From contig NZ_JARVKY010000035.1 of assembly GCF_029813785.1 (NCBI RefSeq), positions 1-64,000 of the forward strand: a stretch of 64,000 nt of DNA, written 5' to 3'. Positions 26,722-34,888 of this stretch are shown here, piece after piece. The notes under the pieces were generated by a model. That model was not told the DNA's origin. It made no database searches and saw only the letters and a list, made by a program, of their open reading frames with translations. The first letter of the stretch is position 1. Each line of letters opens with the position of its first letter. The translations under genes and the position numbers were made by a program. The stretch is from Streptomyces sp. DH41. GTDB taxonomy: Bacteria > Actinomycetota > Actinomycetes > Streptomycetales > Streptomycetaceae.

Positions 26722-27930
26722 CTACTGCCGGTACCCGCCGAGGAAGCGCCCGATCCGCCCGATGGCCGCCTCCAGGTCGTCCGCGTGGGGCAGCGTCAGG
26801 ATGCGGAAGTGGTCGGGGGACGGCCAGTTGAAGCCGGTGCCCTGGACGACCTGGATCTTCTCCCTCAGCAGCAGGTCCAGGACGAACTTCTCGTCGTCGT
26901 GGATCTTGTGCACGGCCGGGTCGAGGCGCGCGAACGCGTACAGCGCGCCCTTCGGCTTCACACACGACACACCCGGGATCTCGTTCAGCTTCTCGTAGGC
27001 CACGTCCCGCTGTTCGCGCAGCCGTCCGCCCGGAGCCGTCAGCTCGTGGATGGACTGGCGGCCGCCGAGCGCGGCCTGGATGGCGTACTGGGCGGGCGCG
27101 TTGGCGCACAGCCGCATGGAGGCCAGCATGGTCAGGCCCTCCAGGTAGTCGCGGGCGTGCTGCCGCGGGCCCGTGACCACCAGCCAGCCCGACCGGAAGC
27201 CCGCCACCCGGTAGGTCTTGGACAGGCCGCAGAAGGTGAGGACCACCAGGTCGGGGGCGAGCGCGGCGGCCGAGTGGTGCACGGCGTCGTCGTACAGGAT
27301 CTGGTCGTAGATCTCGTCGGCGAAGACCATCAGGCCGTGGCGGCGGGCGAGGTCGAGGATGCCCTCGACGATCTCCTTGGGGTAGACGGCGCCGGTGGGG
27401 TTGTTGGGGTTGATGATGACGACCGCCTTGGTGCGGTCGGTGATCTTCGACTCCATGTCGGCCAGGTCCGGGTACCACTCCGCCTGCTCGTCGCAGAGGT
27501 AGTGCACCGCCTTGCCGCCCGCGAGGGTCGTCACCGCCGTCCAGAGGGGGAAGTCGGGGGCGGGGATCAGGACCTCGTCGCCGTCCTCCAGCAGGGCCTG
27601 TACGGCCATGGAGATCAGCTCGGAGACGCCGTTGCCCAGGAAGACGTCGTCCACGTCGACCTCCAGACCGAGGGCCTGGTAGCGCTGGGCGACGGCCCGG
27701 CGGGCGGAGAGGATGCCGCGCGAGTCGGTGTAGCCGTGCGCCCGCGGCAGCATGCGGATCATGTCCTGGACGATCTCCTCCGGCGCCTCGAAACCGAAGA
27801 CCGCCGGGTTGCCGGTGTTCAGGCGCAGCACGCTGTGCCCCGCCTCCTCCAGCGCGTTGGCGTGCTCTATCACCGGGCCGCGGATCTCGTAACAGACCTC
27901 GCTGAGCTTGTTCGACTGCCGGAATTCCAT
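26722..27930 (-). CDS. Pyridoxal-phosphate aminotransferase (AlaA/AlaT-like)
   Basis: 402 residues, class I aminotransferase. LNTGNPAVFGFEAP opens the fold, GYTDSRGI and GNGVSELISMAVQALLEDGDEVL follow; the PLP Lys is in SKTYRVAGFRSGW and the NPNNPTGAVY loop is intact. Closest in style to E. coli AlaA, so pyruvate-glutamate (alanine) transamination is likely. Divergent from the HxlR-type regulator at 28018, with two related palindromes between them. Confidence 0.92.
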   Translation of the reverse strand: MEFRQSNKLSEVCYEIRGPVIEHANALEEAGHSVLRLNTGNPAVFGFEAPEEIVQDMIRMLPRAHGYTDSRGILSARRAVAQRYQALGLEVDVDDVFLGNGVSELISMAVQALLEDGDEVLIPAPDFPLWTAVTTLAGGKAVHYLCDEQAEWYPDLADMESKITDRTKAVVIINPNNPTGAVYPKEIVEGILDLARRHGLMVFADEIYDQILYDDAVHHSAAALAPDLVVLTFCGLSKTYRVAGFRSGWLVVTGPRQHARDYLEGLTMLASMRLCANAPAQYAIQAALGGRQSIHELTAPGGRLREQRDVAYEKLNEIPGVSCVKPKGALYAFARLDPAVHKIHDDEKFVLDLLLREKIQVVQGTGFNWPSPDHFRILTLPHADDLEAAIGRIGRFLGGYRQ

Positions 27931-27960
27931 GCGGCGCTTCCCCTCCGGTATCTGGTGTTG

Positions 27961-28010
27961 CTTGGTTTTACCAAGTTGGAGCTTGGAAAGTCCAACAACT
28001 TGTCTACACT
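27961..28010. promoter_or_regulatory. Twin operators and leaderless promoter for the HxlR regulator
   Basis: Two 15-bp palindromes, CTTGGT-TTT-ACCAAG (27961-27975) and CTTGGA-AAG-TCCAAC (27982-27996), start 21 bp apart. A -35 TTGGAA (27983) and -10 TACACT (28005-28010, 16-bp spacer) would start transcription at or within a base or two of the ATG at 28018. The second operator overlaps the -35, as expected for repression. Confidence 0.65.
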
Positions 28011-28017
28011 GCGTCGC

Positions 28018-28671
28018 ATGTCACCTCGCCGAAGCTACGACCAGTACTGTTCCGCCGCCCGCGCGCTCGACACCGTCGGCGACCGCTGGACCCTGCTGAT
28101 CGTCCGGGAGCTGCTCGCCGGTCCGCGGCGCTACACCGACCTGCACGCCGACCTGCCGGGCGTCAGTACGGACGTACTCGCCTCCCGGCTCAAGGACATG
28201 GAGCGCGACGGGCTGACGACCCGGCGCCGGCTGCCCCCGCCCGCGGCGGCGTACGTCTACGAACTCACCGTACGGGGGCGCGCGTTGCTGCCGGTGCTGG
28301 AGGCACTGGGCGCGTGGGGCGCCGACGATCTGGGGGAGCGGCGGCCGACGGACGCCGTACGGGCGCACTGGTTCGCACTGCCCCTGCTGCGGGCGCTGCG
28401 GGAGGCCGGGGCGGGGGAGGGGCTCGTCGAAGTGCACGCGGACGAGGGGGACTTCCACCTGTACGCCGGTATGGACGGGGACGGGCCGGTGTACGGCGAC
28501 GGGCCCGCGCCGGGGGAGCCCGACGCCCGGCTGGTGCTGGACGCGGGGACGTGCGCGGCGCTCAGCCGCGGGGAGCTGGGTCTGCGGGACGCGGTGCGGG
28601 ACGGGCGTGTCGGGGTGACCGGCGACGGCACGGTCGCCAAGGCGCTCCGGGAGGTGCTCCGGGAGGGATGA
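28018..28671 (+). CDS. HxlR-type winged-helix regulator
   Basis: 217 residues. The first 100 residues are HxlR-like (ARALDTVGDRWTLLIVRELLAGPRRYTDLHADLPGVSTDVLASRLKDME). The C-terminal 110 residues are an extra SCP2/sterol-carrier-like or ligand-binding segment (VLDAGTCAALSRGELGLRDAVRDGRVGVTGD). There is no Shine-Dalgarno sequence before the ATG, and the -10 ends 7 nt upstream, so the mRNA is probably leaderless. It probably represses itself and the divergent aminotransferase. Confidence 0.9.
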   Translation: MSPRRSYDQYCSAARALDTVGDRWTLLIVRELLAGPRRYTDLHADLPGVSTDVLASRLKDMERDGLTTRRRLPPPAAAYVYELTVRGRALLPVLEALGAWGADDLGERRPTDAVRAHWFALPLLRALREAGAGEGLVEVHADEGDFHLYAGMDGDGPVYGDGPAPGEPDARLVLDAGTCAALSRGELGLRDAVRDGRVGVTGDGTVAKALREVLREG

Positions 28672-28677
28672 GACGGC

Positions 28678-28704
28678 GGAAGGCCCGCCGGGGGCGGGCC
28701 TTCC
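28678..28704 (+). terminator. Terminator with partial repeats downstream
   Basis: Perfect 12-bp stem GGAAGGCCCGCC with 3-nt loop, 6 nt after the HxlR stop. Its right arm plus CGATGACCCGCA is repeated in degenerate form twice more up to 28762, an array of about 35-bp units. Confidence 0.8.
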
Positions 28705-28764
28705 GCGATGACCCGCACGGGGCGGGCCTTCTGTGATGACCCGCAGGGGCCTTCCGCGATGACG

Positions 28765-29568
28765 TCAGACGGTCGGCGGCATCCGCGACGGCCGCCCCGA
28801 CCCGCGGGTCAGCGCGTACCCGCCGATGCCCGCGAGCGCGGCCAGTACGCCGCCGATCCCGGTCCACACCCACCGGTCGGACCACCAGCCGGAGGACCAG
28901 CCGTCCTCGGGCTCGATGGCGGACAGCACGGCGCCGCCCCCCGAGTCCTCCTCCTCGGCCGGGGACTTCATCGCCACCCCCGGTACCAGCGGCTCGGCCA
29001 GCGAACCGTCCACAGCCGCCGCCCCGCCGATGTCCTTGGAGTCCACGCGGACCTCGGCGGAGACCGGGACACCCAGGTCGGCCGTCGGCAGGTTCACCGC
29101 CGTCAGCCGGATGTAGTACGTACCCGGCAGCGGGTCGTTCGCCCACGGCTGTGACCACGCGCGGACCGTCCGCAGCACACAGGCCAGCTCCACGGAGGAG
29201 GCGCCGGCCTGCGCGGTGCGGCTCTGCGCCCCGTACTGGCAGGCCTGGCGGCGGCGCAGACCGTCGTACACGTCGATCCGCCAGGTCTCGGCGGCATGCG
29301 TCTCGGGCAGCTTCACCGTGGCCTTCACGGTGGGACGCTGGCCGGCGTCCGCCGGGAACGACCAGTACAGGTAGTCGCCCGCGGAGCCGTTCGCCGTGGC
29401 ACGCTGCCCCTGCTCGAACTCGGCGGCCGTACGGAAGGACGTACCCGCCTCGGTCGGCGCGCCGCCGTCGTCCGACGGGCCCGCGGAGGGCGAGGAGTCG
29501 GCCGCCGCGGGGGTCGCGGCCAGGCCGAGCAGCAGCGCCGCCGTACTCAACGCTCGGGTGAAACGCAT
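28765..29568 (-). CDS. Secreted/membrane-anchored protein of the VWA operon
   Basis: 267 residues. N-terminal signal peptide (MRFTRALSTAALLLGLAATPAAA), an extracellular domain with beta-sandwich look (YLYWSFPADAGQRPTVKATV), and a single C-terminal membrane segment WVWTGIGGVLAALAGIGGYAL followed by a basic tail. Its ATG overlaps the stop of the VWA gene (TGATG), so they are coupled. Probably a surface-exposed partner; a Pfam-level assignment is not possible by eye. Confidence 0.82.
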   Translation of the reverse strand: MRFTRALSTAALLLGLAATPAAADSSPSAGPSDDGGAPTEAGTSFRTAAEFEQGQRATANGSAGDYLYWSFPADAGQRPTVKATVKLPETHAAETWRIDVYDGLRRRQACQYGAQSRTAQAGASSVELACVLRTVRAWSQPWANDPLPGTYYIRLTAVNLPTADLGVPVSAEVRVDSKDIGGAAAVDGSLAEPLVPGVAMKSPAEEEDSGGGAVLSAIEPEDGWSSGWWSDRWVWTGIGGVLAALAGIGGYALTRGSGRPSRMPPTV

Positions 29569-30842
29569 CAGTTGGTCCTCCAGACCGCGAGCCGCCAGCG
29601 CGACAGCCAGCCCCACAGCAGACCGGCGACGAAACCGATGAGCACCAGCACACCGAGCAGCCACCAGCCACGCCCGAGGCCGAAGGAGGCCACGTCGTCG
29701 GAGTCGCCCGGACCGTCCACGACGTCGACGGTGAGCTCCAGCGGCAGACCCGGCGTGGTCTTCACACCGGAGGCGACGGAGAAGGAGTTGGTGACCTGGA
29801 GGCACACGGTCTCGGCGGCCGGCTTGTCCGTGTCCGCGTCGTCGAGCTCCGGCTTCGGGTAGCGCAGGCCGGTGGAGAGCACGTCGGTGCGGCCGTTGCC
29901 CGCCGCCTCACCGCGCACGATCTCCCGGCCGTGCACCGTCACCGCCCGCAGCAGCACCCCGTAGGACGGGTTCACGGTCCGGTCGGCGCCCACGCTCACC
30001 GAGGCGCGCAGCTCCTGCCCGGGCAGCACGTCCACCCGGTACCAGCGCTGCTTCCCGAACTCCTCGCGGTCGGTGTACAGCCCCGACTTCAGCGTCGGCG
30101 CCTTCGCGCAGGCGTCCGCGCCCTCGGTGGCGACCGGCGTCACCACCGGGTCGGCCGCGCGGTCCACCAACTGGTTCACCTTGTCGGTGAGTTCGTCGGT
30201 GTGCTCGACCGAGGTGTACGTCCCGCCGGTCGCCTCGGCGATGCAGCTGAGCTGCTGCCGCATCTTGGCGTTGGGGACCAGGCCCAGCGTGTCGATGGTC
30301 AGCCCGATGCCCTTGGCGGCGATCTCGCGGGCCACCTCGCACGGGTCGAGCGGGGCGCAGGTGTCCTCGCCGTCGCTGATCAGCACGATGCGTTTGGAGC
30401 CGTCGCCGCCGTCGAGGTCGTCGGCCGCCTCGAGGAGCGCGGGGCCGATCGGCGTCCAGCCGGTGGGCGCCAGCGTCGCCACCGCCGTCTTGGCCTCGGT
30501 GCGGTCCAGCGGGCCGACCGGATAGAGCTGGGCCGTGTCCTTGCAGCCGGTCTTGCGGTCGTCGCCCGGATAGTCGGCGCCCAGGGTCCGGATCCCGAGC
30601 CGCACCTCCTCGGGCGTCGCGTCGAGCACCTCGTTGAACGCCTGCTTCGCCGCGGCCATCCGGGTACCGCCGTCGATGTCCCGCGTCCGCATCGAACCGC
30701 TGACGTCGAGCACCAGGTTGACCTTCGGCGCGTCCTCGCCCGTGGGTTCACCGGCGGCCGCCGAGGCCGGGAAGGCGATCCCGGCCGTCAGCGCGGCGAG
30801 CAGGGCACAGGCACCCGCCGCCAACCGTGTTCTTGTGATCAT
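29568..30842 (-). CDS. Surface VWA-domain protein
   Basis: 424 residues. Signal peptide to about residue 29; a von Willebrand factor A domain with a complete MIDAS (LVLDVSGSMRTRDIDGGTRM at 43-62, TGWTPIGPAL and ISDGEDTCAP); then a beta-rich region and a C-terminal membrane segment (WWLLGVLVLIGFVAGLLWGWL) with a short basic tail. A metal-dependent adhesion or assembly role at the cell surface is likely. Coupled to the following membrane protein. Confidence 0.9.
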   Translation of the reverse strand: MITRTRLAAGACALLAALTAGIAFPASAAAGEPTGEDAPKVNLVLDVSGSMRTRDIDGGTRMAAAKQAFNEVLDATPEEVRLGIRTLGADYPGDDRKTGCKDTAQLYPVGPLDRTEAKTAVATLAPTGWTPIGPALLEAADDLDGGDGSKRIVLISDGEDTCAPLDPCEVAREIAAKGIGLTIDTLGLVPNAKMRQQLSCIAEATGGTYTSVEHTDELTDKVNQLVDRAADPVVTPVATEGADACAKAPTLKSGLYTDREEFGKQRWYRVDVLPGQELRASVSVGADRTVNPSYGVLLRAVTVHGREIVRGEAAGNGRTDVLSTGLRYPKPELDDADTDKPAAETVCLQVTNSFSVASGVKTTPGLPLELTVDVVDGPGDSDDVASFGLGRGWWLLGVLVLIGFVAGLLWGWLSRWRLAVWRTN

Positions 30843-30904
30843 CGGCGGATCCTATTGATCACTGGGGCCGGGCTCCAAAACGAGACCGCGACGACACCCC
30901 GGCC

Positions 30905-32407
30905 TCACCGCCGACGCAGCGGATTGGGCAGCTCCGCCCACAGATCCCCGCCGCTCCCCGGCGAAGTACGCATCAGTGTCAGCGCCTTCACCGGCAGCGG
31001 CTCCTCGCGCAGGGCCAAGGCGTCCGGGGTGCGCGGAAGTTCACCCACGACCGCCTCCAACGCGTCCCGCAGCGCCGCACCCGAGCCCACCGTCGCCGCC
31101 AGCGCGCCTCCCACCAGTGAGCCGAACAGCTTGCGGCGCAGCGCCACCGGATCGTCGGTGAGCATCCGGGCGGGCAGGTCCGGGGCGTCGATGCCGTGGC
31201 GGGCCAGGCGCGCCGGGCTGACGCGGATGTCGGCCAGGTCCCGGTAGACCAGGCGCACCGGATCGCCCGCCGGGGACAGCACCACGAGAAGGTTCTGGCC
31301 GTGCGCCTCCAGGGCCACGCCCAGCTCCAGCAGACGCAGCCCCACGGTGAGGGCGAGGCGGGCGAACCCCGCCCGCCAGGCGGGGGAACCGGACAGTCCG
31401 GTGCTCGCCAGCGCGGCCACCGGGACGACGTGCTCGCCGGGGGCCGCGTGAACCATCGGCGACTCGCGCAGCACGGCGGCCAGGTCGGGGGAGCCGGCGG
31501 CCACCGCGCCCAGGGTGCGGGTGACGTGCAGCAGCCCGTCCGCGCGCGCCGCCAGCGCCTGTCCGAAGTCCGACACATGGGCCGACGCGGCGATCGAGGC
31601 GACCGAGATGTCCCGCACCGAGGACGTCAGCCGGGCGCTCAGCGCGGTCTTGACGTGCGGCCCGCCGGGCACGGCGAGTGTCCGCAGGGACATCAGAGGG
31701 TGCGCGGCCGGCCCCTCCTCGCACGGCCCCCCGAGCACGTGCGCCGCCTGCCACGGATGCACCGGGACCAGCACCTTCGACCCGTCCCGCAGCTCCCGCG
31801 GCCACGACCCCGACACCACGCACCCGGCCGCCGGGACCGGCACCAGCCCCAGCCCCACCACCGGACCGTGCTCGGGCCCGTAAGCGAGCTGCTCCGCCAC
31901 CGAGAAGCCCGGCCGGGAACGGCAGTTCGGGTGGTACGGATGTCCGTCGACCACCCGCCGCTCCCAGCCCCAGTCGTTGGCCGGCCACTCGTCCGGGTGA
32001 ATCTCCTGCCCCGCCCGCGACAGCGCCAACGACGCGACACTGTGCCCGAGTTCCGCGGCGAAACCCGCCGAGTGCGGTGCGGCGAGGTCCGTCACCAACC
32101 GCGCCGGATCGTCGTACGCGGTCTCGTCGAGCCGTACGACGCGGACGTACGCGTCCGTGCGGTACGGGTCGGCCACCGGACCGGCCAGTCGGCGGCCGTC
32201 CCCCAGGCGCATCACGAGTCCGCCCCCGGCGGCGGGCTCCCGGCCCGCGATCCACGGCAGTGGTTCATGGGCGAAGGCACGCCACAGCCGGGACAGCACG
32301 GCCGCGCGGGCGCCGGGCAGTTCGGCCGTGAACCGGTCGACCAGACCGGGGCGGAGGGCCGCCAGCTCGTCGGCGACCTCGACCGCTGCGCTGGGGGGAC
32401 GATGCAC
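30905..32407 (-). CDS. IucA/IucC-family (NIS) siderophore synthetase
   Basis: 500 residues, shorter than the family's usual 580-620. Conserved NIS features are VPVHPWQ, the ATP-binding HVKTALSARLTSSVRDIS, LEAHGQNLLVVLSPAGDP and VYRDLADIRV. Such enzymes adenylate a carboxylate (citrate, succinate derivatives) and couple it to an amine or alcohol to make siderophores. GTG 32407 has GAGGAG 7 nt upstream; a longer open frame reaching 34648 reads through the divergent synthetase and is rejected. No decarboxylase, monooxygenase or transporter is nearby. Confidence 0.9.
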   Translation of the reverse strand: MHRPPSAAVEVADELAALRPGLVDRFTAELPGARAAVLSRLWRAFAHEPLPWIAGREPAAGGGLVMRLGDGRRLAGPVADPYRTDAYVRVVRLDETAYDDPARLVTDLAAPHSAGFAAELGHSVASLALSRAGQEIHPDEWPANDWGWERRVVDGHPYHPNCRSRPGFSVAEQLAYGPEHGPVVGLGLVPVPAAGCVVSGSWPRELRDGSKVLVPVHPWQAAHVLGGPCEEGPAAHPLMSLRTLAVPGGPHVKTALSARLTSSVRDISVASIAASAHVSDFGQALAARADGLLHVTRTLGAVAAGSPDLAAVLRESPMVHAAPGEHVVPVAALASTGLSGSPAWRAGFARLALTVGLRLLELGVALEAHGQNLLVVLSPAGDPVRLVYRDLADIRVSPARLARHGIDAPDLPARMLTDDPVALRRKLFGSLVGGALAATVGSGAALRDALEAVVGELPRTPDALALREEPLPVKALTLMRTSPGSGGDLWAELPNPLRRR

Positions 32408-32423
32408 GGGCGGGCTCCTCGGG

Positions 32424-32451
32424 TACGAGTAGGACGTTACGAGCAGGACGT
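32424..32451. repeat. Tandem 14-bp direct repeat between the NIS genes
   Basis: TACGAGTAGGACGT / TACGAGCAGGACGT, one mismatch, upstream of the minus-strand synthetase. Possible activator site or chance; no DmdR-type iron box (TTAGGTTAGG) is visible. Confidence 0.45.
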
Positions 32452-32542
32452 CACGGGGGAGGGACGGCGACGGACATACTGATCGTCTCCGGTAACTCCG
32501 CCACCTCCGCCATGGACAGCATGGACAGACCGTAGGGAACGA

Positions 32543-34153
32543 GTGGAACGCGTGGATCTCCTGCCCCCGCCCACCGGCGCCGACGCCGCCTTCCGGGACG
32601 ACGTCGCGGAACGCGCCGACGCCTACGCGGCGGTGCCGCTGCTGAACTGCCTGCTGCGCGAGGTGGCCGAACCCCTGCCGGGCCCCGGCCCTCTGCCCGA
32701 CTCCGGCCCCCGGCCGACTCCCGGAGCTCGCCCGGACCCCGGCCCCCGGCCGGCCCCGGGCACCCGGCGGGTGTACCGGCTGCCCGGCGGCCGGCTGCTC
32801 CGGGTGCGCGAGGGCCGGCGGCCCGCCGAGCCGGAGGTGCGCGGGGCGGACGGCTGGCACCGCGTCGGCCACGCCGAGCTGGTGAAACTCGTCGCGGAGG
32901 AACTGCGCCGGCACACCGGCCTGCCCAATCACGAACTGCCCACCGAGATGACCGACAGCCGCGACGCGGTGGCCGCGCTCCTGACGGCCCGCGCCCGCGC
33001 CACCCCGCCCGACGACCCGTATCTCCGCTCCGAGCAGTCCCTCCTCACCGGCCACACCCACCACCCCGCCCCCAAGGCGCGCGGCGGCGGCCCGCACTCC
33101 GGCTGGCTGCCGTACGCGCCCGAGGCCCATGCCCGCTTCCCGCTGACGCTGCTGGCCGTACGCGAGGACACGGTCGTCGACGAGGGCGACACCGCCGCCC
33201 TGGACGCCCTCGGCAGGACCCCGCCCGGCTACCGGCTGCTGCCCGCCCACCCCTGGCAGCTGAACCTGACAGCGTCCGCCCTCGCCCCCGCCTTCGCCGA
33301 CGGCCGCCTCCTGCGTCTCGGTACGACCGGATTCTTCACCTGGCCGACGGCCGCGATCCGCACGGTCTACGCACCCGACCACCTCCCCGGGCAGGACCTG
33401 TTCCTCAAATTCAGCCTCGACGTGCGCATCACCAACGACATCCGCCGCCTGTGGCGCCACGACCTGCTGAGACTGCGCCGCACCGACACGGCGGTCACCG
33501 AGGCCTTCGACGCCGTCCCGCCCCCGGCGGCCTGGCTCGGCGACCGCGGCTACCGCACCGCGGACTTCGCCTTCGAGGAACTGGCCGTCGTCGTCCGCGA
33601 CGGACTGCGCGACCGCGTCCTGCCCGGCGCGACCCCGCTGCTCGCCGCCGCGCTCGTGGAGGGCTTCCCGGACAACCCGCTGGCCCGCACCACGGACCCG
33701 GCGGCCTGGTGGGAGGCGTACCTCGCCGCCGTCGTCCCGCCCGTCCTGAGCGCCTTCGCCGACGACGGAGTCGTCCTGGAGGCACACCTGCAGAACACGC
33801 TGGTCGCCGTGGACGTCTCCGGCACACCGGTGCAGGCCCTCTTCCGGGACGCCGAGGGCGTCAAGCTCCTGCCGGACACCTCCCGCCCGGACGGCTGGGA
33901 GCGGCTGGTCTACTGCCTCGTCGTCAACCACCTCTGCGAGATCGCCGCCGCCCTGGTCGAACACCACCCCGGCCTCGACCCCTGGCCCGCCGCCCGCCGG
34001 GTCCTGAGCCGCCACGACGACGTCCCCGAGATCCCCGCCCTCCTCGCCTCGCCCACCCTCCCCGGCAAGACCAACCTCCTGCTCCGCTGGACGGGCGCGG
34101 ACGGCGCCGGCGCCCGCTACCGGCCGTTGCCCAATCCGTTGCTGGGGGCGTGA
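32543..34153 (+). CDS. Second IucA/IucC-family (NIS) siderophore synthetase
   Basis: 536 residues. Shares LPAHPWQ, LFLKFSLDVRITNDIRR, LEAHLQNTLVAVDVSGTP, LFRDAEGVKLL and PNPLL with its divergent neighbour; the two are distant paralogs. Near residues 45-75 it carries a Pro-rich linker (PGPGPLPDSGPRPTPGARPD). GTG 32543 and 32552 are both possible starts; AGGGAA precedes. Two NIS enzymes working in sequence are known in siderophore routes, so this divergent pair is probably a minimal set that relies on distant genes for amines. Confidence 0.9.
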   Translation: MERVDLLPPPTGADAAFRDDVAERADAYAAVPLLNCLLREVAEPLPGPGPLPDSGPRPTPGARPDPGPRPAPGTRRVYRLPGGRLLRVREGRRPAEPEVRGADGWHRVGHAELVKLVAEELRRHTGLPNHELPTEMTDSRDAVAALLTARARATPPDDPYLRSEQSLLTGHTHHPAPKARGGGPHSGWLPYAPEAHARFPLTLLAVREDTVVDEGDTAALDALGRTPPGYRLLPAHPWQLNLTASALAPAFADGRLLRLGTTGFFTWPTAAIRTVYAPDHLPGQDLFLKFSLDVRITNDIRRLWRHDLLRLRRTDTAVTEAFDAVPPPAAWLGDRGYRTADFAFEELAVVVRDGLRDRVLPGATPLLAAALVEGFPDNPLARTTDPAAWWEAYLAAVVPPVLSAFADDGVVLEAHLQNTLVAVDVSGTPVQALFRDAEGVKLLPDTSRPDGWERLVYCLVVNHLCEIAAALVEHHPGLDPWPAARRVLSRHDDVPEIPALLASPTLPGKTNLLLRWTGADGAGARYRPLPNPLLGA

Positions 34154-34238
34154 ACCCCGTCGGACGAGCCGGGTGCCGGGGAGCGCCCCGCCCGGCGTCC
34201 GACCGGGACGCCTCGACCGGGAGCGGGCTCGGACCCGC

Positions 34239-34814
34239 CTATCGGAGGGGTGGTGCGGTGGCCCGAACGAGGGCCCGCGCCGCGTCAGTGGTCGCCGGGA
34301 GGGTGTCGAGCGCCAGCGGCTGCGCGGCGAGAGCGCCCTCGTGTAGCACGAGGAGCTGGGTGGCGAGGGTGGTCGGCTCCGAGCAGCCCGCCGCGGTGGC
34401 GAGTCCCTCGAACAGGTCGCGCAGCCAGAGCTTCTGGTCCGCGGCGATGCGGTGCGCGGGGTGCGAGGGGTCCGGGAGTTCGGCCAGCGCGTTGATGAAC
34501 GCGCATCCGCGGGTGTTGTTCTCGCTCCAGGTCCGCAGCGCGTGGAAGGGCGCGATGACGGCCTCGACAGGACCGTCACAGGCGTCAACGGCGGCCCGGA
34601 CGAGTGACTGCCAGCGATGACCGCGTTCCGCCAGGTAGACCGACACAAGGTGGTCCTTCGAGCCGAACCGGTTGTACAGGGTCCGCTTCGTCATGCCTGA
34701 GTGCTCGGCGATCAGGTCCACGCCGACCGCCGTGATCCCGCGGTTGTAGAACAGCTCCTCGGCGGCCGCCACGATGCGGCGCCCCGCCGGTGTCATGGGC
34801 TGTGCTTCCTGCAT
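34239..34814 (-). CDS. TetR-family regulator
   Basis: 191 residues. N-terminal helix-turn-helix (IVAAAEELFYNRGITAVGVDLIAEHSGMTKRTLYNRFGSKDHLV); the rest is a TetR ligand domain (GCAFINALAELPDPSHPAHRIAADQK). Divergent from the dehydrogenase at 34889, with two similar sites between them; it is probably its repressor. Convergent with the NIS gene at 34153. Confidence 0.93.
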   Translation of the reverse strand: MQEAQPMTPAGRRIVAAAEELFYNRGITAVGVDLIAEHSGMTKRTLYNRFGSKDHLVSVYLAERGHRWQSLVRAAVDACDGPVEAVIAPFHALRTWSENNTRGCAFINALAELPDPSHPAHRIAADQKLWLRDLFEGLATAAGCSEPTTLATQLLVLHEGALAAQPLALDTLPATTDAARALVRATAPPLR

Positions 34815-34827
34815 TCGACGTACCTTT

Positions 34828-34871
34828 ACCGATCGGTGTACCGTGGTGGGAAGTTCACAGATCAGTATACC
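34828..34871. promoter_or_regulatory. Two TetR-type operator sites
   Basis: ACCGATCGGTGTACC (34828-34842) and ACAGATCAGTATACC (34857-34871) share A-C-x-GATC-x-GT-x-TACC; the first contains the perfect ACCGATCGGT palindrome. They start 29 bp apart between the divergent TetR gene and the dehydrogenase. Confidence 0.6.
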
Positions 34872-34888
34872 TGCGAGGAGGTTGAGTG

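Noticed and set aside
32408..32542. Iron-regulatory DmdR box between the NIS genes
   Set aside because: No TTAGGTTAGG-CTAACCTAA-type palindrome can be found in the 135-bp gap.
30905..34648. One 1247-codon minus frame covering both NIS genes
   Set aside because: Only the part below 32407 resembles a protein; the rest is antisense to the second synthetase. GTG 32407 with GAGGAG is the real start.
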